The notes under the pieces are model-generated. The model did not search any database, had not been told where the DNA came from, and saw only the letters and a program-made list of their open reading frames with translations. A stretch of DNA of 64,000 bases from Oceanococcus atlanticus (GTDB lineage: Bacteria; Pseudomonadota; Gammaproteobacteria; Nevskiales; Oceanococcaceae): positions 124,001-188,000 of the forward strand of contig NZ_AQQV01000003.1 of the NCBI RefSeq assembly GCF_002088235.1, given 5' to 3'. Positions 24,530 through 33,392 of this stretch are shown here, in pieces (position 1 is the stretch's first letter; each line of letters begins with the position of its first letter). The translations under genes and the position numbers were made by a program.

Positions 24530-25102
24530 ATGGTCAAGCTGTCGCGCCATCTGGCCGAAAACGTTCTGGCTTTGCGCCGCAACCGAGGGTGGTCACAGCA
24601 ACGTCTTGCGGATCTGGCGCGAATTCCACGCAGCACGCTGGCAGGCATGGAGTCGGGCGGTGGCAATCCCTCATTGAACAACCTGGCCGCGGTGGCCACC
24701 GCCCTGCACGTCAGTATTGAAGAACTACTGGCCAAACCACGTTATGCCTCACGTTTGATTGCTGCTGCTGATGTGCCGGTGCAGCGCGAGCGGGGCGGTG
24801 CGGTGCGTGTACATGATCTGTTGCCCGAGCGCGTGCGTGGGCTGGAGATCATTCGCCTTGAATTAGACGCCGGGGCGCAGCGCAAAGGGCATCCGCACCT
24901 GCCTGGAACGCGTGAATATCTGCATGGTCTGGAAGGGCAGATCAGCGTGATTGCGGCGGGTGAATTGTTTGCCGTCAACGCTGGCGATGTTTTGGCCTTC
25001 CCCGGCGAGGCCGCCCACAGTTATCTGAACCGGAGCAGCCATCGGGCTTGCGCCATCAGCATTGTGGTGCCGTTGAGCGCGGCGCAGGAACTGCAATCTT
25101 AA
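24530..25102 (+). CDS. XRE-family regulator with C-terminal cupin domain
   Basis: 190 residues: helix-turn-helix at about 12-66 (GWSQQRLADLARIPRSTLAGME), then a cupin barrel (about 100-185) with HPHLPGTREYLHGLEGQ as sensor. Such regulators respond to a small molecule bound in the cupin. Its divergent neighbour, the VOC protein 97 bases away, is the likely target. The last bases overlap the convergent ogt stop. Confidence 0.9.
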   Translation: MVKLSRHLAENVLALRRNRGWSQQRLADLARIPRSTLAGMESGGGNPSLNNLAAVATALHVSIEELLAKPRYASRLIAAADVPVQRERGGAVRVHDLLPERVRGLEIIRLELDAGAQRKGHPHLPGTREYLHGLEGQISVIAAGELFAVNAGDVLAFPGEAAHSYLNRSSHRACAISIVVPLSAAQELQS

Positions 25103-25575
25103 GACCGTGGTGCACGCTCATGATCCAGCAGCCAGCGTTTGGCCTCGATCCCGCCAGCAAAGCCTGTCAATGAGCCATTCTGGCCGATCACGCGATGGCA
25201 TGGGATGACAATGGGCAACGGGTTGCGGGCGCAGGCTGTGCCCACCGCGCGTGCCGCTTGAGGGCGTTCCAGGATGTGCGCAAGCTGGCCATAGCTGCGT
25301 GTTTGACCAAAGGGGATGGCCAGCAATTGTTCGAGCACCTGCGACTGAAATGCGCTGGCATCCGGGGCCAGCACAAGATCGAAGTGTTGTCGCTGGCCGA
25401 GGAAGTACTCACGCAGTTGCTCACAGGCTAACTTCAAGCCGCTGTCGGAGGCGTTCCAGCTGTCGGAGGCCTTTGCGGGTTGCTCATTGTGTGGAAAATG
25501 AATGCTGCGCAGGCCTTGCTCGTCGCCTGCGATCAACAAGCGGCCGAGCGGGCTGTCCAGATAGGTGTAATTCAT
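25099..25575 (-). CDS. ogt: Methylated-DNA-protein cysteine methyltransferase
   Basis: 158 residues. Suicide repair protein that moves the alkyl group of O6-alkylguanine to its own cysteine; PCHRVIG places that residue at Cys126, with RAVGTACARNPLPIVI before it as in Ogt/Ada. Start chosen at the ATG overlapping the upstream repair gene (ATGA), with AGGAAAAGCCC as ribosome site. The two genes form an alkylation-damage operon. Confidence 0.95.
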   Translation of the reverse strand: MNYTYLDSPLGRLLIAGDEQGLRSIHFPHNEQPAKASDSWNASDSGLKLACEQLREYFLGQRQHFDLVLAPDASAFQSQVLEQLLAIPFGQTRSYGQLAHILERPQAARAVGTACARNPLPIVIPCHRVIGQNGSLTGFAGGIEAKRWLLDHERAPRS

Positions 25576-27047
25576 TGGGCTTTTCCTGTGTTTATTTCGG
25601 TCGCCCGCAGCCACAGTGCAAGCACGGCATAGGCACGCCAAGGTTGCCAGCAGCGTGAGCGCGCTTCGGCCTCTCGAGCACTCAGTGCCTTGCCAGGGGC
25701 GCCCAACGCCTTGCGCAAGACGATGTCGCCTGCGGGAAAGGCGTCAGGGTGTTTGAGGGCACGCAACTGAATGTATCCGCGGGTCCAAGGGCCAAAGCCC
25801 GGTAGTGAGGCCAAGGTGGTATCCACATGCGCCGCATCGGGATGGTGAAGATCCAGTGTGCCGCCGCAAATCGCATCACACAGGGCCTTAAGTGTGGCGA
25901 TACGTTGCCCGGTCAAGCCGAGGCCGTCGAGCGAGGTTTCAGCCAGGGTGGGGGCATCTGGGAACAATAGAACCGGACGGCCCCCGGCATCCGGCAATTT
26001 GCGTTCACAGCGTTCAACAACGCGTTGGGTGAGTGTGCGCGCTGCAGCCACACTGACCTGTTGGCCGAGCACCGCGCGCACGCACAATTCGAATGGGTCC
26101 CAACAGCCTGGCACGCGTAAGCCTGGGTGTGCCGCCAGGGCTTGCGCCATGAGCGGGTCCTGGCCCAGCTGAGCCGTGATCTCAGCGGGTGCCGCGTCCA
26201 GGTCGAGGAGATGGCGGGCCTTTTGAACTGCCGGATATAGCGCTTCGGTTCGAGGATGCTCCAGGCTTAAGGCAAAGCACTGCCGCGGCCCATCATGCTG
26301 CAGCTGGATGTGCCCGGCTTGGCCGGCAAAGGCAAAGGATCGGCTGTAGGTGTCGCCGTCCAGTTTCTCAATGCCGTGAATGGCCCGGGTGGCGAGAAAC
26401 TGCCGCATGGCCGTCCAGTCGAACGGATTGCGATAGCTCAGCCTGAGTTGATAGCCCGCTGGGGCTGCAGGCCGTTGGCGCCGCACTTGCGACGGGGTCA
26501 TGCGGTAGATTCGCTGAAATGCGGCATTGAAGCGCCGCACATTGTTAAAACCGGCTGCGACGGCGATGTCCTGCATGGGCATCGTCGAGTCGCTGATCAA
26601 ACGCTTGGCAAACAGTGTGCGTCGCGTCAGCGCAAGTGCGTTGGGGCTCGCCCCGAGATGGTCGCTGAACATACGGCGGAGATGACGGTCGCTGATGCCC
26701 AGCTTGCTGGCCAGTACGGGCACACTTGCCTGATCAAGCTCGCCATTTTCTATCATCGACAACGCAGCGCGGACCAGGGGCGGGTGCTGTGGCCAGTATG
26801 GGTTGTCAGGGGCAAGCTCGGGGCGGCAACGTAGGCATGGGCGGTAGCCTTGCTCACTGGCTGCCGCGGCGGTGGGGAAGAAGCACACATTCTCAGGGCG
26901 CGGCAGGCGTACCGGGCAAACCGTGCGGCAATAGATGCCGGTGGTGCGAACAGCGATGAAAAAACGCCCATCAAAGCGCGGGTCGCGGGCAACGCGCGCG
27001 CGCTCGCAGGCGGCATGATCAAGGGGTTGTGATGAGGCGCGGTTCAT
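25572..27047 (-). CDS. Ada N-terminal/AraC/AlkA fusion: DNA-3-methyladenine glycosylase and regulator
   Basis: 491 residues in three parts. The Ada zinc domain (about 10-80) has cysteines 40, 44, 71 and 74; in Ada one of these takes methyl groups from phosphotriesters and switches on transcription. An AraC-type helix-turn-helix (about 92-180, DIAVAAGFNNVRRFNAAF) follows. The AlkA glycosylase (about 195-491) has the helix-hairpin-helix LPGFGPWTRGYIQLRAL and the FPAGDIVLRKALG active-site segment. It should both sense alkylation and excise alkylated bases, and control itself and ogt. Confidence 0.93.
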   Translation of the reverse strand: MNRASSQPLDHAACERARVARDPRFDGRFFIAVRTTGIYCRTVCPVRLPRPENVCFFPTAAAASEQGYRPCLRCRPELAPDNPYWPQHPPLVRAALSMIENGELDQASVPVLASKLGISDRHLRRMFSDHLGASPNALALTRRTLFAKRLISDSTMPMQDIAVAAGFNNVRRFNAAFQRIYRMTPSQVRRQRPAAPAGYQLRLSYRNPFDWTAMRQFLATRAIHGIEKLDGDTYSRSFAFAGQAGHIQLQHDGPRQCFALSLEHPRTEALYPAVQKARHLLDLDAAPAEITAQLGQDPLMAQALAAHPGLRVPGCWDPFELCVRAVLGQQVSVAAARTLTQRVVERCERKLPDAGGRPVLLFPDAPTLAETSLDGLGLTGQRIATLKALCDAICGGTLDLHHPDAAHVDTTLASLPGFGPWTRGYIQLRALKHPDAFPAGDIVLRKALGAPGKALSAREAEARSRCWQPWRAYAVLALWLRATEINTGKAQ

Positions 27048-27259
27048 GGGCGCAGCATACCCCGCGTTGCGGCCTGGTTCTGGATGATTTCGGACATGGT
27101 GAAGGGCGCACATTAAACGGCATCGTCAGCGGCCTGTACTCGTGTGATGCCCGCACGCACGTTCTCGTGGGGCAAAGGTATTTTTATGACCCGCTGGAGA
27201 GGTGCGATCGGCAATCATGCTTTAAAATCACGAGCTTATTGTGGAAAAAAGCTGCGTTG

Positions 27260-29347
27260 ATGCCTTTTCTGGATGTTTTGTACGAGCGCTACGGGCGATT
27301 GAAAGTCGGCTTCTGGTTGACGCTGGTGCTGTTCGCAATCATTTGTTGTTGCGGATTGTTCATCTTGAGCGAACTGGTGCTGCGCCCGGCGATTGCCGAG
27401 TTGCCGTACTCCGCCAGCTCCGATCAGGTCCTGGATGTGCTGTTTCCATGGTTCGTGGTGTTCGCCATCGTGGCCATTGTTTCGGCCGCTGGATTGATAC
27501 GGTTCGGCCTGGTCGCACCGGTGTTACAGCGGCGTCGCGAACTGGAAGCGGATCTGGCCAGTGCGCCACCACGCGAGCAAATCGAAACGCTCAGCGAGCA
27601 GAAAGCGCGTTTGGGCGATCAGCTCGATGCGGTACTTGATGACAACATCGTGCTGCGCGAAGACGCGGTTGTATTGCGTCAGGGGGTCGCTTTGGCCCAG
27701 GACGTGCAGCGCGCGCTTGTGGCCAGTTCCAATGAGGCGCTGTTGCTGGTGGGGCCCGATGCCAGCGTGCAGCAAGTGTCCAGCCCGATGGCGGCTTTGC
27801 TCAAGATTCGTGTTCAGGATGCGCCCACACAACCGGCTGCAGAGCTGGTCAAGGTGTTTGATGCGAGCAAGGACAAGCCGTTCGAATATCCGCTGAAACG
27901 TGTCGTCGAGGATGCCATCGCGCAGGCCTCTTCGATTCCCAAGCTGCATGATGTGGTGCTGGTTGATCAAAGTGGCAATGAGCATCGTGTGATGCTCAGC
28001 GTGCAAGCCATGCAGGATCGCCACAATGCGGTGTGCGGCGCGCTGGTTCGGGTTGAGGGCAGTGATGTCGGAGCGGGGCGCTCTTCAGAGCGAACCCGTG
28101 GCAAGGGCGGTGGCATGGCGGGCCTTCCTGGTCGCGATATGTTCGATACCCGTGTGGCCGAATTAATGAGCATCGCGAAATCGCAAACAGCCGAGCATTG
28201 CCTGGCGCTGGTGGCCTTCGACAACATGGCGGAGGTGTATCAGGCGCACGGCTATTGGGCTGTTGAGGAAATGCTGTGGCAACTGGCTCAGCTCATCAAG
28301 GATGAGTTTGGCAGCGCCGTGGAGTTATACCACGCCAACATCATGCACTTTGCGGTTGTACAGGCTTTCGACAGCCCGGAGATCGTTCAGATTCGTGCAG
28401 AGCGCCTGCGTAAGCTTGTTGAGGCTCACGAGTTTCGCTGGAACAAGAAGACCTACCGAGCGACGATTAGCGTGGCGCTGTCGGCGCTGAACCAGACCAC
28501 CGATAGCATGACTCGGCTGGTTAACGACTGCGATCAGGAGTTGCGTGAGGCTCGTGCCCTTGGGGGCAACCGTGTCAGCTTGCAGCTTACCGACGAAGTC
28601 GAAGTCATGGCCCGCTCGATTGACGAGCGTCTGGTCTCATGGCTGGCGATGGATGCCGACGAAACACGGCTGCAGATGCAATCCTTTGAACTGGCCGGTG
28701 AGGGTGAGGACAAGCCCTGGATCGTGACGCAGATCCGGGTCGAGATGGAGGACGGCTTCTGGGCAGATCCGGGTGCATTTTTGACCTCGGCTGCCCGTGT
28801 CGGCTTGCTGCCCAAAATCGATCTGTGGTTGGTGGGGCGCGTGCTCGGTGCGATGCAGGCAAGCCCCGCATTGGCGACCAGCCATGGACCTGTGTTTGTG
28901 CCTTTGCATATCCAGTCTCTGGCCGATGAGGGCTTTGTGGACACACTCAAGGATCAGGTGCTTGATTCCGGTGTGGATACCCAGCGTCTGATTTTTGGTC
29001 TCGACGATTTTGATTGTGCCACTCACGCTTCAAGCGCCGCCGAATTCGTCAAAGCGATGCGTGAAGCCGGCTTCGGATTTGCGTTGACCGGGGCACGTGT
29101 GGCCTCGGCCAGTCAGAACATCACCGCGCTGAAACCACAGATTGTGGCTTTGCACCCGACCATTTATCACGACGATAATCAGAGCCGAGCCGCAGCGACG
29201 CTGGGCTACATGAGTGCGCTGGGCGAAGCCCTGGATTTTTTGCCGGTCGTTTTGGAACCGGTGGATGCCTCAACCAGTACAAGCTTGGCTGAGGCGGGCG
29301 TAAAACGGGTTGCACGCAGCGCGCTGGGTGTTGGGCCGCTGTACTGA
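27260..29347 (+). CDS. Membrane protein with degenerate GGDEF and EAL domains
   Basis: 695 residues: two spans (about 17-40 and 61-83), coiled coil (about 88-150), PAS-like region (155-265), a GGDEF-fold domain (about 293-440) in which the catalytic RYGGDEF is replaced by LYHANIMHF (356-364), and an EAL-fold domain (about 465-695) that lacks the EAL and DDFG catalytic motifs. It cannot be expected to make or break c-di-GMP; a receptor or scaffold role, as for LapD or FimX, is more likely. A FimV-family gene nearby fits polarity or type IV pilus control. It begins divergently from the Ada-type gene. Confidence 0.8.
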   Translation: MPFLDVLYERYGRLKVGFWLTLVLFAIICCCGLFILSELVLRPAIAELPYSASSDQVLDVLFPWFVVFAIVAIVSAAGLIRFGLVAPVLQRRRELEADLASAPPREQIETLSEQKARLGDQLDAVLDDNIVLREDAVVLRQGVALAQDVQRALVASSNEALLLVGPDASVQQVSSPMAALLKIRVQDAPTQPAAELVKVFDASKDKPFEYPLKRVVEDAIAQASSIPKLHDVVLVDQSGNEHRVMLSVQAMQDRHNAVCGALVRVEGSDVGAGRSSERTRGKGGGMAGLPGRDMFDTRVAELMSIAKSQTAEHCLALVAFDNMAEVYQAHGYWAVEEMLWQLAQLIKDEFGSAVELYHANIMHFAVVQAFDSPEIVQIRAERLRKLVEAHEFRWNKKTYRATISVALSALNQTTDSMTRLVNDCDQELREARALGGNRVSLQLTDEVEVMARSIDERLVSWLAMDADETRLQMQSFELAGEGEDKPWIVTQIRVEMEDGFWADPGAFLTSAARVGLLPKIDLWLVGRVLGAMQASPALATSHGPVFVPLHIQSLADEGFVDTLKDQVLDSGVDTQRLIFGLDDFDCATHASSAAEFVKAMREAGFGFALTGARVASASQNITALKPQIVALHPTIYHDDNQSRAAATLGYMSALGEALDFLPVVLEPVDASTSTSLAEAGVKRVARSALGVGPLY

Positions 29348-29366
29348 CCGTTGTCGCAGGACGCGC

Positions 29367-29702
29367 TCAGCTGAGCGGTAGCTCGCTATCGAAATGTTCG
29401 ATGGGGATGACCGTGTCCATGCGTAAGAACTGAAACATGTCGGCGGGTTGTCCTGACAGTTTCACGATCTTGATGGGAACATTCGCGCGTTTGGCCAGCT
29501 TGCCCAGATAGGCAATCAGACCGATGCCGGTGGAGTCTACGGATTGCAGTTGACTGGCGTCGAGGATGAAGGCCTTGGCCGGTTCATCTTTGACTACCGA
29601 CTCAAACTCCGCCCGCAAATCATAAAACTGCTGACTGTCGAGTGTTGCCGGGAAACGGATGGAGACCAGTCCATCGTCGTCTTTCTCATACCATTGGCTC
29701 AT
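29367..29702 (-). CDS. STAS-domain protein (anti-sigma-factor-antagonist type)
   Basis: 111-residue single STAS domain. ILDASQLQSVDSTGIGLIAY carries the serine (in DSTGIG) that is phosphorylated in SpoIIAA-like switch proteins. No anti-sigma kinase or PP2C phosphatase lies within the window, so its partners must be elsewhere. GGGGG lies nine bases before the ATG. It is read just before the stop-end of the degenerate GGDEF/EAL gene (convergent, 19 bases) and after the FimV-family gene on the same strand. Confidence 0.88.
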   Translation of the reverse strand: MSQWYEKDDDGLVSIRFPATLDSQQFYDLRAEFESVVKDEPAKAFILDASQLQSVDSTGIGLIAYLGKLAKRANVPIKIVKLSGQPADMFQFLRMDTVIPIEHFDSELPLS

Positions 29703-29752
29703 GTGCGATAACCCCCATTATCGGTTGAGCGGTGAGTGTGCAAACTTAGGTT

Positions 29753-31594
29753 CTAGTCATCCGATGACGGTTTTAGTCCTGACAAAATAGTGTGCGCCTG
29801 GGCTAGATTGCCGCGCTCAAAAAAGGCTTCTGCGACCTTGAGTTGGCGTTGCGAATCAGAGGGCAGGGCTTTGCGACGTAGCTTGTTGATTTTGTCCCGG
29901 AGACGGCGCTGTTCGAACTCTGACGGTTGCGAATCAGTTGGCTCCGAAGGTGCAGTATAAGACGTGTTGTTGGCTGAGGGCTCGGTATCCGTCGATTTTG
30001 CTACGACCGGCGTGCTTGCGACGCGGTCGGCCAGTTCGTCAGCCATGCGCTGTGCCTGATCGGGTCGACCGCGTTCAAGCTGGGCTTGAGCAACCTGAGC
30101 CTGGCGTTGAACATCGGGATCGCTGGATTGCAGCGCAGGCATCAGGCGTTTCTGGATGCGTGCGTTTGCACGGAGCTGCCGTGTTATGTGCTGATCCTGG
30201 CTTGGTGTAACCGCTGCTGCAAGCTTGTTCGAATCTGTGGGTTGCGGGCCGTCGGTCGAAGGCGATGAGGCACGACGTCGCCATTGCCAGATGCCCAAGG
30301 CTGCCATAGCCACGAGCAGCCACGGCCAAAGTGGTCGTGCAGCCGATTCAGGCTGTGGAGGATTGTCGGCCGTTGTTGCGGTGTCACCGGACGTTTCTGG
30401 TTCGGCTTGCGGGGCGGGTTGATGGGGGGCGGCGACTGCCGGGTTTGCTGGTTCGGTGACAGGCGCCTCTTCGGGCGCTTCCCGGAGGGCCTGCTCCTGC
30501 ACCTGTGGCGTTTGCGCCTGAGGCATCTTGTCGGTTGCTTCAGAGTCGTCGTCCGTGTCCACCGGCTCAGGTGTGGATATGTGGGCTGCGACCGGCGCTT
30601 TGGCGGGGGGCGTTGCGGTTGTCGTGGCGGGCGTTGTGCGACTGAGTGTCCAGTCCGCCTTGAACAGTACCGGCTCTTTCGCTTCCAGGGCTTTGAGAGT
30701 GGGCGTCAGATCGACCGGCCGAATGGCCTCGTAGCTGAGAAATTCGACGCTAAGGGCCCACAGGCGCCCGCGTGTATAAACCGCGCGGGGCAAAAACGGT
30801 GGCGGCCCTTTTGCAGTGCTGGCACGTTGCCGCGGGCGGGATTGCGTAGGGCGCTCGTCGAGCAGATCGCTGATGCGTGACGACGCACGAATCTGGCTAA
30901 CGTCGGGGATGCGCAGGGTAACGCCCGCTTTGAGGCCATGGGCATCACCAAAAAAGGCATGTGGGTTGGCCTGCATCAAGGCACCAGCCATCTGCTCCAA
31001 GGAAATGGAGCGGTCCGGTCGGACCCGCTGGGCGATGCGCGAAAGAGATTCGCCCGAACGCACCGGGCCATAGGACTGTGTTACCCGACGGATCGATGGA
31101 CGCGTTATTTGAGGCGCTGCCGCACGCATGGAGCTTGATGGCCTGACCGGCGTGCGCTGATTCGATGGCAGGTCGAGCAATAGATCAATCTTGCGCACCA
31201 GCACCTGTTTGTTGTTACGCAGCTCCAGCAGCAAGCTCAGAATCGGCTCGGTGATCGGGCGTTGGGTTGCGATTTCAACATAGGGTTCGGCATCACCGTC
31301 CTGACGCCAACGAACGCTGAGGTCGGCTGGACGGTGGTGGGGGGCGCTCAGCCCATAGGCTGCGTAGGCCTCATCAGGCAGCAAGCGCAAGCGAAACTGC
31401 TGCGGGCTTACGCGCTCTGACCAATCGGAAACCGGCAGGTGAACCTGCAGCGGTTCAGACAAAAAACTCAGCATCTGCGGATCGCCTAGCGTCAAGGCGT
31501 GCGCCTGCGCGCTTGCGGCCATGGCCATAGCGCAGGTTATCTGCCGTCCGTAGTGCGTGACGATGTGTTTTAGCGTGTGTTGTTTATTCGTCAA
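29753..31594 (-). CDS. FimV-family LysM inner-membrane protein
   Basis: 613 residues. A signal peptide is followed by the FimV N-terminal domain (LGDPQMLSFLSEPLQVHLPV), a LysM peptidoglycan-binding motif (about 174-230, VRSGESLSRIAQRV), a long Pro/Ala/Glu-rich periplasmic stretch, one span (about 425-442, PWLLVAMAALGIWQW) and a cytoplasmic tail with tetratricopeptide-like helices (AEAFFERGNLAQAHTIL). FimV organises the cell pole and type IV pilus machinery in Pseudomonas. This protein is shorter than that one (about 900 residues) and has little of the acidic tail repeats. Confidence 0.85.
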   Translation of the reverse strand: MTNKQHTLKHIVTHYGRQITCAMAMAASAQAHALTLGDPQMLSFLSEPLQVHLPVSDWSERVSPQQFRLRLLPDEAYAAYGLSAPHHRPADLSVRWRQDGDAEPYVEIATQRPITEPILSLLLELRNNKQVLVRKIDLLLDLPSNQRTPVRPSSSMRAAAPQITRPSIRRVTQSYGPVRSGESLSRIAQRVRPDRSISLEQMAGALMQANPHAFFGDAHGLKAGVTLRIPDVSQIRASSRISDLLDERPTQSRPRQRASTAKGPPPFLPRAVYTRGRLWALSVEFLSYEAIRPVDLTPTLKALEAKEPVLFKADWTLSRTTPATTTATPPAKAPVAAHISTPEPVDTDDDSEATDKMPQAQTPQVQEQALREAPEEAPVTEPANPAVAAPHQPAPQAEPETSGDTATTADNPPQPESAARPLWPWLLVAMAALGIWQWRRRASSPSTDGPQPTDSNKLAAAVTPSQDQHITRQLRANARIQKRLMPALQSSDPDVQRQAQVAQAQLERGRPDQAQRMADELADRVASTPVVAKSTDTEPSANNTSYTAPSEPTDSQPSEFEQRRLRDKINKLRRKALPSDSQRQLKVAEAFFERGNLAQAHTILSGLKPSSDD

Positions 31595-31663
31595 AGCTCC
31601 CCCCCAGCACTGCCCAGGTGCCAGGGCACATTGTATGTTGCTACGGCTTGGCTCGCGAGCTTG

Positions 31664-32896
31664 CTAGCGCGCGACGGTCAGATCTACGCCCAGCGCCTGG
31701 AAGACTTCGGCCGAGTGATAGCCGTCGGCAATCATGCCGCGGGAGGCCTGAAACGCGCGGATGGCGGCGCGTGTTCCGGAGCCAGCGATGCCATCTGGCT
31801 TGCCGGCATCAAAGCCCAGCGCGTTAAGGCGCTCCTGCAGGGACTTGATCTGTGCGCGACTGATGCGCTGGAGTTCGCCCTGTGGAGGATGCACCAGCGG
31901 CGCGGCGCCGTTGATCCGATCGGCAAGCAAACCCACTGATAATGCGTAAGCCTGAGAGTTGTTCCAGCGCATGATGATGCGGAAATTCTGGTAGACCAGA
32001 AAGGCCGGTCCGGTGTGGCCAGCGGGCACAATCAAGGCCGCGTCGAAGTCGGCGACGGGCAGCGTGCCGCCAGCCGCGTGGCGCACGCCAAGACGTTGCC
32101 ATTCGCTGAGCGGGCGGGGCGATTTGATGCCGGCCAGGCGGTAGTCGAAATCGCGCGGCAGGCTGACCTCACGGCCCCAGCGCTGGCCGGCCTGCCAGCC
32201 CAGCTGTTGCAGGAAATTCGCAGCCGAGGTCAGCGCATCGGTGGTGCTGTTCCACAGATCGATGCGACCGTCGCCATCGCCATCCACGCCGTAGCGTTTG
32301 TAGTTGCTCGGCATGAACTGGGTGTGGCCCATGGCTCCGGCCCATGAACCGCGCATGCTTTGCGGATCCAGCTTGTGTGTTTCCACCAGGCCCAGCGCAT
32401 TCATCAACTCGGCGCTGAAGTAGCGGCTGCGTCGTTCATCACAACCCAAAGTGGCCAGCGCGTTGAGCGTTTGGGTGTCGCCAAGATAGCTGCCGTAGTT
32501 GGTTTCCAGCCCCCAGAAGGCAACCAGAATGTTCTGTGGTACGCCGTAGTCGCGGGTCAGGCCGTCAAGCAGCTCGCTGTGTTCGGCCAGCAGCGCCTGG
32601 CCTTTCTCGATGCGGGTGTCGGTCACGCGTCGGTTCAGGTAGTTGCCGAAGGTGCTGCTGAATTCAGGTTGGCGGCGGTCCAGTTCGAGCACGCGCGGCA
32701 GATACTCAAGCTGGGGAATCAGCTGTGCGCGGGTCACTTCATTGAGCCCCTGTTCACGCGCCATGTCCTGCCAGCGGGCTTTGCAGGCGTGCATGTCCGG
32801 TGCGCTGATGGGGTCAGCAACACTTTGCGACCAGACAGGCGCCAGGGGCAGCAGGGTGAGGACGAGCGCGTGGCGTAAAGGGCGATACAGGGTCAT
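31664..32896 (-). CDS. MltB-type lytic murein transglycosylase with C-terminal peptidoglycan-binding domain
   Basis: 410 residues with a cleavable signal (about 1-27). The SLT2/MltB catalytic domain has the acid in FWGLETNYGSYLG and the supporting GAMGHTQFMPSNYKRYGVDGD. A PG_binding_1 domain ends the protein (LQERLNALGFDAGKPDGIAG, QASRGMIADGY). It cuts glycan strands in the periplasm. No lipobox is visible, so it is probably soluble. The ATG overlaps the upstream MerR gene by ATGA, an unusual regulator-enzyme coupling. Confidence 0.92.
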   Translation of the reverse strand: MTLYRPLRHALVLTLLPLAPVWSQSVADPISAPDMHACKARWQDMAREQGLNEVTRAQLIPQLEYLPRVLELDRRQPEFSSTFGNYLNRRVTDTRIEKGQALLAEHSELLDGLTRDYGVPQNILVAFWGLETNYGSYLGDTQTLNALATLGCDERRSRYFSAELMNALGLVETHKLDPQSMRGSWAGAMGHTQFMPSNYKRYGVDGDGDGRIDLWNSTTDALTSAANFLQQLGWQAGQRWGREVSLPRDFDYRLAGIKSPRPLSEWQRLGVRHAAGGTLPVADFDAALIVPAGHTGPAFLVYQNFRIIMRWNNSQAYALSVGLLADRINGAAPLVHPPQGELQRISRAQIKSLQERLNALGFDAGKPDGIAGSGTRAAIRAFQASRGMIADGYHSAEVFQALGVDLTVAR

Positions 32897-33309
32897 GCGG
32901 GCATACCAGATTCGTTGTTCAAAGCGTCGATGATGGGGCAGTGGTGAATGCAGCCTTCGCCGTCGCAACGCGCGGCCAGAGTTTGCAAAGCGTCGCGCAC
33001 GCTGAGCAGATCTTCAATCTTGCGGTTGACCACGTCCAGATGTTGCAGGGTCAGCGCACGCACCGAGGCTGATGCACCGTCGTTGTCGGTCAGGCGCAAC
33101 AGGCTGGCGATGTCATTGAGTTGAAAGCCCAGCGCCTTGGCGCGGCGGATAAAACGCAGGCGGCGCAGACTGTCCTCGGCATACAAACGGTAGCCCGATG
33201 TGGTGCGTTGGGGTTGTGGCAGCAGGCCCTGACGCTCGTAGTAGCGCACCGTATCGATGGCCACGTCAGCGGCTTTGGCCAGCTTGCCTATGGTCATGTT
33301 TGGATTCAT
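32893..33309 (-). CDS. MerR-family regulator with C-terminal cysteine cluster
   Basis: 138 residues: the winged helix TIGKLAKAADVAIDTVRYYE, a dimerisation helix, and a metal-site-like tail with Cys115, Cys120 and Cys124 (CDGEGC, HHCPII) as in the ZntR/CadR/PbrR group. The cysteine near position 79 that completes the ZntR-type site is absent. AAGGAG is seven bases before this ATG (a GTG directly before it is possible). No metal pump is adjacent: it is translationally coupled to mltB and divergent from kbl. Confidence 0.88.
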   Translation of the reverse strand: MNPNMTIGKLAKAADVAIDTVRYYERQGLLPQPQRTTSGYRLYAEDSLRRLRFIRRAKALGFQLNDIASLLRLTDNDGASASVRALTLQHLDVVNRKIEDLLSVRDALQTLAARCDGEGCIHHCPIIDALNNESGMPA

Positions 33310-33320
33310 CACGGCACTCC

Positions 33321-33358
33321 TTGAGCCTTCATGGCTGACGATAAATACATTGATGTAT
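33321..33358 (+). promoter_or_regulatory. Candidate MerR-type promoter facing kbl
   Basis: TTGAGC (33321-33326) and TACATT (33346-33351) are 19 bases apart, the overlong spacer typical of MerR-activated promoters. The dyad AGCC-N5-GGCT overlaps its start. A second perfect inverted repeat ATACAT-TG-ATGTAT sits at 33345-33358. Either could bind the adjacent regulator. Confidence 0.35.
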
Positions 33359-33392
33359 AGTTGTGTTTTGACGCCATGTTATGGGCTGAATC

